Part shown: in pieces, positions 50,302-63,200 of the stretch
Layout: each line of letters begins with the position of its first letter
Numbering within the stretch: position 1 is the first letter of the stretch
Source of the DNA: Rhynochetos jubatus
Taxonomy: Eukaryota > Chordata > Aves > Eurypygiformes > Rhynochetidae
Direction of reading: 5' to 3'
Assembly: GCA_027574665.1 (NCBI GenBank)
Contig: CM050648.1
Location: 62,332,863-62,396,862 of the forward strand
DNA length: 64,000 nucleotides
Translations under genes and position numbers: made by a program
The notes under the pieces: generated by a model
What the model saw: the letters and a program-made list of their open reading frames with translations, nothing else
Databases searched by the model: none
What the model was told of the DNA's origin: nothing

Positions 50302-50980
50302 ATTTGAATATATCATAAGATCATATCTTTTTGGTCCTTTCCATTCTTAAACTTTTAAGACCAAACATCAGAGCTATAAAACAATAGCAAATTTTCATTC
50401 AACATCCTAAAATGGCAAATCTTAGTTTTTTACTCTTAAGACTGATGCTTCAACATGTCAGACTTTCCTTACATACACTTTTTTCCCTAGCTCAAGTTAA
50501 CTTACACTTTGAAGAATGCTTGGATCAAGTGGCATCATATAAAGCAAACAAGTTAAAGAAAGCAAAACCAGGTCAAAGGACTAATATTATTTCTCCGCAG
50601 GGGAGCTACAGCAGAACACAGCCACCTGGTGTCACAGAACTCTTCCTGGAATCTAATCAAAGGGCTGAAAATGCCACAAACACAGACTACTCATAAATGA
50701 GGGATACCAGAAATTTCAATAGGATGTGTTCATGAGTTTTCTAACAGTCAAATTAATTTGGTTTTGGGTTTGTTTGGGTTTTTTTCCAAATTATATTTCA
50801 ATCCTCAACTAGAGTGAACTCTGAAGCATCAGCACTGTGTCTGTACTTTTTCCACTCTTCAGCTTGTGAACACCTTACTGTAAAGCCACCTGTATTCATG
50901 CCAACATTGTTTTAAAATGACAGCCAGCTTTGGCAGTCAAGCAGCTGAACCAGATGCTCCAACATGATTTCTGGAAACTG

Positions 50981-51047
50981 AAAATAAAAATACAACCATT
51001 CAGAATCCTGACAGCAAAGGACTAGTACAAAAAAAAAAAAAAAAAAA
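50981..51047 (+). other. Possible poly(A)-tailed retrocopy 3' end
   Basis: A run of 19 A (51029-51047) is preceded at about 40 bases by an AATAAA hexamer (50983-50988), the arrangement expected at the 3' end of a retroposed, polyadenylated transcript. The open frame 50412-50696 (+, 95 codons including the stop) lies upstream, but I do not recognise its product. CR1 machinery does not normally copy poly(A) tails, so true processed copies are scarce in birds. No convincing direct repeat flanks the tail. It could equally be an ordinary A-run. Confidence 0.25.
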
Positions 51048-51247
51048 GCAAGCTATATCTGATCTCCAGAGCACACAGTGAGAGAAGACTCCAGGTTTGG
51101 AGGAGCTCAGGCAGTGCAGCACAGAGCTACTTCAGCACACGCTTAGTGTGCTGGATTTTATAGTTCCCAACCAAGTTTCACAAACTGCACTGAGCTTCCA
51201 GTTGCTGACGCTAGATCCTGGCAGGCTCTAAGTTAACTAACATTTTT

Positions 51248-51740
51248 GTTCAGTTTTGGGCCCCTCACTACAGGAAAGACACTGAGGTGCTAGACCATGT
51301 CCAGAGAAGGACAACAGAGCTGGAGAAGGGTCTAGAGTACAAGTCCTGTGAGGAGCAGCTGAGGGAACTGGGGGTGTTTAGCCTGGAGAAGAGCAGGCTC
51401 AGAGGAGAACTTATCGCTCTCTGCAACTACCTGAAAGGGGGATGCAGAGAGGTGGGGGTTGGTGTCTTCTCCAAAGTGACAAGTGATAGGACAAGAGTAA
51501 ATAGCCTTAAGTTGCACCAGAGGACATTTAGATTGGATAATGGGAAAAATTTTCTTCACTGAAAGGGTTGTCAGGCATTGGAATAGACTGTCCATGGAAG
51601 AGGTGGAGTCACCATCCCTGGAGGTATTTAAGAGAGGTGTGGACGAGGTGCTGAAGACTTGGTTTAGTGGTGAGCTTGGCAGTGTTAGGTTAAGGGTTGT
51701 ACTTGATCTTAATGGTCTTTTTCAACCTAAAACATCCTCT
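51248..51740 (+). mobile_element. CR1 LINE, 5'-truncated
   Basis: Starts at 'ttcagttttgggcccctcac', then 'gtccagagaaggacaacag', 'gtttagcctggagaagagc', 'gataggacaagagtaaatag', 'tcaccatccctggaggtatt', 'gagcttggcagtgttaggtt' and 'ggtctttttcaacctaaaac'. The ending matches the fragment at 11988-12112, so both belong to one subfamily. The frame 51287-51562 (+) is the residual ORF2 C-terminus and 3' UTR, ended by stops. The terminal ATTCTATG units have decayed to atcctctac. Confidence 0.92.
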
Positions 51741-53849
51741 ACAGCCTTTCTTGGCTTATTACACAAAACTTTGACACATTTTTCCACAGAATAAACATTA
51801 GTATATTCTATGTGAACTGTGCTTTTCTAGGGAAGACACAGAAATCTTGCCTCGTAAAGGTTCATTTTTGTAGCTGCTCTATAGCACAGTGAATTTCATT
51901 GTTGTACTCACTATAATAACATACTCCTGTGTATGTTAAGCAAGGTGTTTAACAAGATACAAGGTACTAAAATGTTTCTGCATGTTAATTTCTACACATG
52001 CTTTGTGTACCTCAAGTACAGCAAAATATCCCGCACTGGACAGAAAGGAATTGCTCCTGTGTGCGCTTTTTTTCACAAGGGATTTACCTTTTTATTCCCA
52101 CAAGGGCAGAATAAATCCTTGGTACCCTGGCTTCTTTTTTCTACCAAAGAGATGTTTCGAAGTTTTTTGATACTAAAGCTGTTCTCTCTGCCTCAAAGAG
52201 TGAGCCTAGCAGGTTAACTTCATTTTGGAGGAAAAATAAATCCTGGAAATATTACATTGTAACTAGTTTCCTTTATACATCATTTACTACCCGTGGAAGA
52301 GAAATTGTCATCTTGTTTTAGCCCACTCCACCGAGGGATCTCTACCAAAGAGAAGGCTCAGGAACACATATTGTCCAACATCCATATTGAAGTGTGACAA
52401 TACAACAAGTACTTCTATATCATTTATCCTATTAATTCCTCCGCCATCACCACAAACACACAATATTTGAGTTTCCAGAAGTAAAGGGATGAGGTTAATT
52501 TCATATTTTGTACCATGAAAGTATTTCTTCTTTTAAAATTTCCACACATTGATATTCAGGCAATATTAGACCATTCCACTATTGTAAAGATATGCATCTC
52601 AGATGAAATCATCACAGACAAAATTCTTACCCTACCCATAGGTCTAGAGTCTCGCTTAAACTGCAATAAATTAAACAAAATTCTTCACTATGAAGCATAA
52701 ATTAGATACCACCAGAGTACAAAACAAACTCAGGACGTAGCACGCAGGTTTGCTCCAGGTTTGTTAGTTTTTAACCCAGGACTGTTTCAGTGATCCTGTT
52801 TGTGGGTAGAATCCACACACAGCTGCACCTGCACAGCTGAAAAGATAATGAGCCACTGAAAGGAGCAAACCTCTGGGAAAAGAGGAAGAATTTACAGATG
52901 AAAAACAGCTCATCATGAGACTATGCCCTGACACTGGGCTCAGGGTTTTGTATTTCCTCCCATTTGCTTTAGAAAACACGTGTTAAGAACATGCATACAA
53001 AATATTTATCATTTTGCAATAAACTAGAATAAAATGCTATTCCTTCTCTAGACTTCAAAATACTTTAGCACCCACAAAACATTAAAGCTCACATCAGTCT
53101 TTTAGCAATGCTAATGTGCTTTGTATCAAAACCAACAAAGGTTCCTGTCATTATCACCTGCTATCACCTTATATTTAGAGAGCTAAATTCACACATTTAT
53201 ACTACAATTAGCTGCTAAGTTCCTTCTGATCAACATCACCATTACATAATGATAAGAAATATGATTTTATTAGCTTGGTGTCCCCCATTTTTGTTCTTTT
53301 TTATTTTTTTCCCTTCATTCATTTAATCAAAAATATATAATTAAAAATTATATAGAAATGCTAAGGTTTCTGTAGAGTATCATATTTGCCATTGGCCCTG
53401 CTGGAAAAGGGGCTGGTTTCACCATGTGTTGTTTCTATCCAGTCTCTCAGCAACAGGTACTAGTTTCATTCTTTGCTGTCTGTACCTGAATAACCAGCTT
53501 TTCAACAACTGAACTTCTGTTGGAGACAGAATGGACAAATTAGGAATTCACCTGCACACCATCACTGCACGTGTTGCCTCTCTGGGGAATATTGTATCTA
53601 TGTCCTTAGCATAGCTAGACAGAAAAGTAAGCATCCAGCAGAAGAAATTTTTGCAAAGGTACAGGCTACCAAAATCAGACCAAATGCTGCAGCAAACTCA
53701 GCTTAAATCATTGCCTCAGCAGTGCAGAGGAGCTCTGGGGGTTTTTTTATTTGTTTGTTTTTTAACAAGAACTTATCAATGGAGAATAAAAAATATGGAG
53801 GATGGCAAACAATCAGATATTAGATATCGAATAAGAAATTTTTTCCCAC
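51741..53849. other. Unique AT-rich stretch
   Basis: No recognised repeat or gene. A T/G-rich run (53738-53763) precedes the next LTR. Open frames are under 100 codons. Confidence 0.55.
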
Positions 53850-54280
53850 CTCTGAGGGACCACAGCCACGGGCAACACACACTGGGACAGCGACACAAGG
53901 AATGAGGGACTGCAGCCGTGGGCGATATGTTCTGGGGTAGAGGGAAACCAGTAAGAAGGGTAGAGGAGCAACAGAGAGAAAGGGTTACACACGCTCACCA
54001 GCCTCCTGCACTGCCTCACCAAAGGGATCAGGAGACACTGAGTAACACCCACCAAAAGGAGAGTTGAGACCATGATGGGAGGAGAGGTGCTGGAGCAAAA
54101 CTGAGATGGGCAAAGGGTGTTTCTTTCCCAAGGTGTTTGATTGTTTATGTCTCTATAACCTGAATCAGTGATGAAAAGTTTGTGTTAATTGGCAATAATT
54201 AAGTAAAATTCCAAGCTGAGCTACTTTTGCCTGCTACAATGGATAATAAAGATATCCTGTCTATATCTACCTACCAGCTA
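53850..54280 (+). mobile_element. Degenerate LTR (avian ERV), plus orientation
   Basis: The blocks 'gaccacagccacgggcaaca', 'gggactgcagccgtgggcga', 'ctcctgcactgcctcacc', 'agggatcaggag', 'gtgttaattggcaataatta' and 'cctgtctatatctacctacc' follow in the order found in the + oriented LTR group of 21420. The repeated 'gactgcagcc.tgg' unit is typical of this group. It lacks a clear TG start and CA end, so both limits are approximate, and the poly(A) signal region reads AATAATT. The 86-codon minus frame across it (53813-54073) is not a gene. Confidence 0.7.
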
Positions 54281-57200
54281 GATACCAATGCTGTATGACT
54301 TTCAGAGCTTCAGGCAAGTTTTTACTGCATTTCGTGCACATTTCCCATGACTACTATTACCAGCTGAGCAGCACCCAACTTCTGTTCGTACCCCACTCAA
54401 ATGAAAAAGCACCTGAAGTACCAAATTCAGGCTAGATTTAAAGAGATGGCTGCAAAGAGCATGGGTTTTCCTGTCCTTGTGTAGTCAGGTTGCCAGAACA
54501 AACTCCAGCTGATCTTCTGTCATACCATTCTCCTTGCTGTTAGAGATCTCTTAAATCATGGCTTCTATCACCTGACGGCACAGTGAAAAGAAAATCACCT
54601 CAAAAATCTGAAAATGGATACAAACAATAAACATCTACTTTTAACATGCTATTTTGCCAATGAATACAGAATTAAAACAGTACATATAAATTCTGAGTGG
54701 GGAAGAAACTATCAGTCTTACTTCACCAGAATTTTGGAATAAGGACAGTTCCATAAAATCCTCAAGGTTTATTGATATCATACTCATTTGATAATTAGGG
54801 TTTTTAAATTCTTATAACATGAGTTTGTTTGTGAATGCTCATTTCCTTGAAATATTAGAATAGCAGCATGCAAAGATAATAACAGAAGCCAACACTCAGA
54901 GAACTACGTAAGACAAAACACATCATCACACCTCTCAGAAACAGCATTTTCACTTGTTTTTCTAGGTTTAGATTTTTGTCATGTATTTGGGTCTAAATAT
55001 ATGAGACTGTAAACATAATATGGAAACAAGGAAAACAGCTGACACTTGAAAGCTCTGTAAGATTAACAGTCAGTAAGAATGAAACCTGAGTGTTTTATTT
55101 TTCTTTCATATATGATTTTGGATTCAGAAAACAACTTGTGTAATTTACTAGCACAACAGTTATTAGGGTTTTAAAGGACTCTGTAGTACAGTTACACTTT
55201 TGTTGTGTGTATATTTTCCTGTCAGCCTACAGGTACCTGTAACTGAAATAATACACAGCTACAAACTGCCTTTGTGGACCTAGACATAAACTCCTAGGAG
55301 CTAGTAAGCACTAACATGTAGGAAAACCCCGATTTTAGAGGAACTTCTTCCACTTTTCATACTAAACATACCCTAAATATATACCTGTTAGGAATACAGG
55401 TACTGCATATTCATCTCATTACTGCAATCACTGGGGACTTCCACCCAGAATGGGATTCCCCTTATTCTGCTTCCTAAAAGCTCAGGATCTGGTCAAAGTG
55501 TGTTTACTATGAGAAGTATAGTTATGTGGTGAGTACTCAGAAACCATCCCTTACACCCTAAGGCACTGGAAACATGACCAAATTCAGCACAGAAGTTTGA
55601 AGCTATTATTAGAGCTGCATTTTGATGAAGTCTGTATTATTCCCAAAGGTTCATTACTGGACTTATTTTCATTTTAGAACCAGCTCCTTCCTTTCCCACA
55701 GTGATACTTGAGATGTATTCATAAAAGAAACAGTTTGACATGTCACACAGGGATAATGAAAGCTCTCTCACATGTGTGAGAATGAATATCTGATAATGTA
55801 TTAATTTTACATAAATGTATTTACTAAAAGTGAGTTAAAATTACTATCATACAAGTGGGATTTTGGCTATTTCCTTTGAAAAAAAAACTGAATTTAATCC
55901 ATTCCCTCTACCCTTCTCCCAAACCTTTAGAAATTATTTAAGGTTACAGCATATAAAGTCTAAGAAATCTTCATTACATGAAAAACCCAAATCATATACT
56001 AGGTAAAATTCAGAAGCAAAGTTAAAATAACAGGCCACTGCAGATGAAGAAATTGTAATGGAAATGCAGAACTGTAAAACCTGAAGTCTTTCCATCTTAG
56101 ATGTAGAAATGATGATACTATGATATTTTTCATAGACAGGAGGGGACGAAGAAGATAAAGTACTTTGATACAAGCTAAATTTATTGCCAGATTCAAAAGC
56201 CATGAAGATAATACTGGTGCAATTAAAAAAAATGAAAACTTCAGTTTCATACCCTACAGTACTGATGTTCACTGTTACAGCCAAGTTAAATTTAAATATA
56301 TTTTTATCCACATCATACCTTATTATTTCCTTGCCAGAGTGGCTCTCTTTAATTAAAAAAAAAAAAAATGCAATTTTTCACTATAGTGTCTAAAAAAATT
56401 ATTAGTGACTAAGGAAATAGGCTTTAAAAATTGAATTCACAAGATAATGGTTAGCTGAATGTTTAAAAGGACTGCCCTGGAGTCTTCAACAATAAAAATA
56501 ACTCTGCCTACATCATGTTTTTAAAGCTTAATATTAAAACCAGAAGATTGAATTTTAAAAATAACACTCAAAAAAAAAGTGAGAGATACATGAACTTTTA
56601 AGATAAACTTTGGTAAACATAGCACGGGAAAAATTTTGCATCAGGGGAATGTTTAGGGCCCTTTTGTGGGTTTAACAGAAATATGATGGGTTTAACAGAA
56701 CTATGAAGGACAGGGTTACAATACACAGCAAGAGAAAGCCAGGATCTCCAGGTGCAGCAGCTGCAGGAAGGGGCTGCCAAAATAGTGTGAGCTGCAAAAA
56801 CTTTTTTTTTTTTTCCTATCAGAAATTTTGTGGTTACTGTTAAGGTAGAGAAGGAGAAAAAGGTGAGATCTGCAGGTGCAGTGGGGCTAGGAAGCAGCTG
56901 CTCAGGCAAAGAACAGGCTGCAAAGGAACCTGTCCTGGGAGAAAGTTTACACCAGGGCCATGTCTCCAGGGCTCGGCAGATTTTTGGGATTATTTTTAGG
57001 AAGTGGGTTACAGCAAAGAAAAAACCTAGCTTTTCCTGTGAGTGGAGCTGTCAAACGCCTGCCCTCTGAGGTGTATGCATCTACTGCTTCTGAGCCAGGA
57101 GAAGCTTTTCTTCACTTATTGAAGTGTGGGAGGGAGCTGTCTGAGTTTAAGGTAAGGTTGTTCTCTTGTTTCATCAGGTCAAGCTCAGCTACATCAGCTG

Positions 57201-60200
57201 AATTCTCAGGGCAGCCCAGTCATCACTATCGTGGTGAACTTGACCTCTTCCTCTGATCCCCTTTCATACCAGTGTTCAGTTGTCAATACAAAGGCCACTG
57301 GTCATTTGACTTAATATTCATCCATCTACTTTGCATTTTTTGCAGTTTTACTCATTGTCTGTAGTCATTTTGTTCTATAAGTTTTGTCCTAGGATAGAAT
57401 CAGAAATGGGGTTAGGAAGCCCTATTTGTATTTTGTGGTTAAATTCTCATTTTCACTTACAGTGGTATCAATCTGGTATGTGAAGTGAAGCAATGAAGTT
57501 ATACAGTGACTAATGGGTGAAAACTATTCCATGTCTCTTGAATCATAGCAAGTGACAAGGTGTTTCCAACCATTCTTAAATCAACTGTCCTGAGGGGCCT
57601 CTTAATCTTTATCATTATCACACTACCTATTACTTGGTTCAGTACCACTAAGAAACAGCACTATGGGAAGATCTCTAGGCATTACGGACATAAGAGCAAT
57701 CATGCCTGTTACAGCCTGGCTCTTTTCAACACCATGGTTCTGTTTTTGCCTCCTCCCGGGGTTCACCTTGCTCTCAGCTAGACGCTACCCAAGCACTTCC
57801 TTCACCGTAACCATGGAAACCAAACACAGAGCATCTCAGATGCAAAGGCTTGACCAATGTGTTTAACTTACAGTGATGCTTTGTTTTAAAGATCCAGGCT
57901 TACTAGTATAAACGTTTTTACAGATTAGTGCTTTCTCTACTTGAAAAACACAGTGAAGGTCAGCTGTTAAAAATACTAATTCTGTATTTCAAGCAGAGAT
58001 TTATAGTTCTGCAATAGAAAACTGTCCTTTTCAGTAAATAACTGCAGCAGTAAGAAAATAAAACCATCTATCCTGAACACATGAATTCTTACTAATTCCC
58101 ATGACAAATTTAAACAATGCACCCATAAAACTGGAAATCTTGAGTTCTCTTTCTGTGTAACCCACTGGCTGTTAATCTTGCTCAAGTCAGTCAAACCACC
58201 TGTGTCTCAGTCTCTGTGCATTACCCTACATCAACTACATAAATACCTGATTGCTGCAGCATTTCGTTTATTCAAGCCTGTTGAACAGATTTCCCAGACA
58301 GAAGTAGTACAGAAAACCTTAATATTAAAAGTTATGATAGTGAGACAGCATGGCCAAGACAACTGAATGTAAGAAAAATGTAACCTACAAGGTCTCCTGA
58401 GTAGACATAACTGACCTGGATATCAAAGAAAAACACGGTCTCATCTGAGATTTCTTCCATATTCATTGCTTTGTTTGGACCATAACTATTCCAAGCACAG
58501 TTTCTTTCTCCATTTGACCTTCTAGGTGTTAGAATGGTACAAATATTTCGGTTTTTTTCTTGTCTTTAAAAGAAGGGTTTTTTTATATTTCATTTTTTGC
58601 GAAAGACTCAGTACTACTGACTATGCTGCATTTTAGTGACTGACACATTCTTAAGATAATAATTTACTTCCCTGTTTGTTTGAGGCCTAATCCTCCTTCT
58701 GTCTCCCATACCCTTTCCTCATTAATAAAAATTACTCTCAGACCTGCACACAAAGCATCTCAGTATGTACTCCCAGTGATGCCACTAACACGGTAATTTA
58801 AAGCTCAGAAGGGTGGAAATATGCCTGTTTAAGAACACACCAAGTGCACAGAAATTAATATTTTAACTGTGAAATATTTATGTTAATAGGAGCATAAGAA
58901 CTTAGCTGCCCACTCTGCTTTCCCATTCTTTCAACCTTCATGCCATTCTACTGTGTTCAACTTTAAACATTACAGCTGTCCTCTATTTATCATGTGTAAC
59001 GTAATCCCAGATTTCTTTTTGCCTCAAACACTAGTGCAGTGTCACGCTAGGACATGCCAGCAAGTTTAATGGATCCCTGACTCTTCGAATCTACTGACTG
59101 GATACACAAAGCATTCACTCTCAACTAAAACCAGCATCTGTAATGACCCAATCTAAAGGAATCTTATTATAATTTTTACTGCCTAAGGCCCTAGTAATAT
59201 TCGTCTGTCACTCCTTACAGAGAAGTTTTCACCAACACACAAGTAGAATATACCAAGTGAAGTCTGAGGTAAATTAGGCGAATTTCAAGTTTATCTGCAT
59301 GATTCTTTTCTGTTTCTCAATAAACTTTGAAAACATGAAAAGTACTGTAGACACCTTTACAGTAAAATAAAGTATTCTCTTGCTTTCACCACGAACCTTA
59401 TATTAATGTAGAACTGTGCTAAAATCCTGCTTCTATTCTGTAAAAAAAGTAAAGCAAAAATTTTTATATAGTGTTATCTCACTGTATACTTATTGCATGA
59501 CTTTTTAAAATTGTTGATGCTGTTATAATATCATATGCCTTGGGATTTTTCTGTGGAAGAAACAGAAGCAGGCAGGAAGCCATACTGCTCTTCCACAGAT
59601 CCTCCAGTGTACATGCCGGGGGTGCACCTGTCTGCAGTCAGACCTGGACGAGGCAGCTCTCAGGAAGCAATGCTGACACACCCTGTAACGACTGAGCATC
59701 AAGATCACAAAAGCTGTTCCACTTCTTTATTTATTATTAATTTTGTTATTATTCCAATACTGTTACCAACATTTTCTCCTAATCAGACACATCTGTGTTT
59801 TGTATTTTTTGATTCATACAGACCTTATAATTTTTTTTTCTTTGTAGTGAGGAGTTCTCAAAGCATCTTTGCTACAGATCCTATAACACCGAGTCTGGAC
59901 ATCCAAGGACAGTTTCTCACAATCTTTGTGAGCAGAACCACAGATTGTGCAAGTATGAACTGCATACATGTCTGCAGAAATTACAGGTTCACTTGGATTC
60001 TTTTTCCACACCCACCAGTGAAGAAAATAGACATTTGACTGCAACAGATCTTGTGTGTTTGCTGTGTGCTGTTCTTTCTGTCACAGAACGGCTTACACTC
60101 CTGTTTTCTCTGTTCACAGCAATTCACCTCCAAGCAAGGCATAGGAAGACCCAGGAGAACAGTTTGCAGACCAAATGCAAGGTCAGCAACAACAGCTCTG

Positions 60201-63200
60201 ATCACAAAACAGTGCTTTTAGAGAATAATATTTATCCCACTTGTCTTTTGTTTATTGCCATCATTTAAGCCATTCTGGTTTGTGAGCTGTTCTCCAAAGG
60301 AGCCATTTTTCTCCACACAGCATTGTGCATTCAGCTTCTGCTGCTCTCATAGTACTGGTGTATTCTCTTTTGGATGTTAAGTGCCATCACCTGTTATCAT
60401 CAGCAGTTTCAAATAACTCCCCTGTGAAAACTACAGTTTTATTATATATAGGCTCTAAATTTATTAGCTTATCATGAATGTCACTAGAAAAGAATGTTTC
60501 TAAAATGACAGGTAAAACCAAAATAAATGCAAGTAAAATGTCCTTGCTATCACTTAATCTTAGCAATAAAATGTTGATCCAAAATGACAATAAAATTGTT
60601 TTTTACTGTCTTATCTATAACATCCAAGTTTCTTTCTAAGATTCCTTCACTGTCATGGATTCACATAATGGTGCACACAGACATGTAAATCTGTCCCATA
60701 TACAAACTCTGAACATCAGAATATGCACGCTTAGCTGCACAAAATAAGTAATGTCAAAAAGCACACTGCTAATTGTTGGCTTGACTGGATGAATAATGAG
60801 CTGGCATCATGACACTAGAACCTCAAGCAACAGAGGAGTTTACTCAGAGTCACATCGTTTCCATGTTATAAATTAGAAACAAATATCAGATATGTTACAG
60901 AGGATGGGGATCACTGGGGGGGGCAGTGTTTCTTCCCTATACCGGAAAACTAAAAAGTCCTATAATTGCCACCAAAAAAAAAAAGAAAACCAAAAGCCCT
61001 TTCCTTATTTGGACATACTGGTTTTGTGGGATTTTTTTGTAAAAGGTGATGCACAGTAATAAAACTTGCATGGGTTTTGTCCCAGGAATCAGAAGGGATG
61101 CAGAATGTTCATCCAAGGATCAGAATCATGAACACACCCTAGATCCTACCTCTTATAACATTCTGTGTTGATACAAACCCAGTCTCACCTTCAAAAATTA
61201 TTTACACTAAATCCTTACGTTCATGTCTCCTTCCATTTATTTCCATAAAATATGCAAACTACTGTACAGGTAATACATGCAAAGTAGCCATCTGCACAGA
61301 ATTATTCTGAAAGTACATGAAAAAGTGAGTATTTGCAGATGAATTACCTATTTAAAATCAATACAAGTCACTAATTTTTTCACAGGCTTGAAATTCCTTT
61401 CACTTATGACAGGTGTGTGATGATCAGCAAGCTTTCCTCAGATTCCGCATTTCAACCCAATTTAGCTATAAGATTTATAAAACTTCATTTACTAACCCTG
61501 CTTTCAGTTGCCTTCATAACTGCTAAGTAAGGATGAGATTTTAAAAGAGCTTTACTTTTGACAAAGTCATTCAGCAGTTAAACTCCACAGTTTGAGTGTC
61601 TGATATTTAAAATATCCCCAAAATAGGGGAGAACTTCTGGAATCTGGCATGTATAACAGCATATTAATAACACTTCAGGTATATTTGTTCCAAATGCTAT
61701 CAAATACCAGCTATGTTTGTCTTCTTATGGATACTCAGCACTGACAACACACAGAATGAATGCTGAGTTCCTAAATTTAATACACAGTTCAGTCACTGAT
61801 CCAGTGTCAGAGCATCTCTGTTTCAACAAATGGAGCAAAAGTATTCACTCACTTCCTTCCAAACCTATAAAGACACAAAGTAAAAGGAGTTTTACAAATT
61901 AATCCACCTAAATGCATGTTGTTTCTGCAAGGCTAGAGTAGCAAGTAGAAGTAGTATTACGTGTTTGAGTACAATTTGAGCATAATTCCTCTTAGTTTCA
62001 CCTGAGTCACAGTTAAACCATCTTAGAGAAAAGCAAGTTGGACACAGTGGATAAAAGGAATGTTAACACAGAGATGTCATGTCACGGTCAGTTAACTCCT
62101 AGAAGGAATACTCCATGGGACACACAAAAGGCAGTAGGTGACGAAGATTTGGAAGAAGCAGAATCATTCATTTCAGGTTCCAGGCTTGTTTTTGAATGGT
62201 GTTCAACCTTTGAGGATCAAGAGACCACAGACCTATTCTGTGAAACATTTTCCCTTTGGTAACTATTCCTGTTCTGATTGAGTGAGGGTTTACTCTGGAG
62301 CAAAATTGTTGTTCAGATGCATCTACATTTTTTAAGTAATGAAATAAAACATAATTCTAGGACCAGCAAACATTTAATTCAGTGACTGATTCAGAGTATC
62401 CTCAAGAAGACACTTTCCAGCTTTGGTCTAATAGCTGTAATGTCCATTACTTCTATTTAAGGTTGTAAAATATATTTCCAACAATCCTAATTTTTTGTTT
62501 GATTCACACGAAAATAGCTTTGGCATTTATGAAAAATAGATTTTATCTTTTTTTTTTTCATTGTGGAGCTGTTCTAAATACCTCTTTAATAACAAAGACC
62601 TTGCCCAGATAAGCAAAACCAGCTAACCAATTACTCCTGAAGAGATGAAAGCTAAATTTTATCAGTCTACTTTAGATTCACAGCTAGAGAGTTTTGTGGT
62701 ATATGGCATGTCCTTTGCTTCTTATTAACACCAAAATTAGCCAGAACAATTTACAAATCAGCAGGAAATGCCACCGTATCTTTCAACAGGACTGACTCTT
62801 TCCCCTCTTCCAGAAACGAGTGAGAGGAAAGCGGAAACTGGACTTCATGGAGGGCTTCACTAAAGAAAAGAGCACAGGGAAATGCCAAGCCTTGGTTATA
62901 GCAAGGAAAGGAAGAAAAGATAGAAACACATAGAAAAGAGGGGAGAAGAAAGAAAGCTTTCCTAATGCAGTGCTCCATTCACCTTCCTCTCAAAGGAATT
63001 CGTACCTCACTCAGATTAAAACCTTGGTAACTAGCCTCTTACCAAACACCCCAGAAGTTCAGCTCAGTAGATATTCATGGCATCAGACCTATCTCTGTAA
63101 TGAACAAACCTTGCCCAAGCTGTATGTTTAGCTCAGGTACTGCATAATATTTTTGATTTCCACATTACAGTGATCTCTGTGCTCTATCCCTTCTTACACT

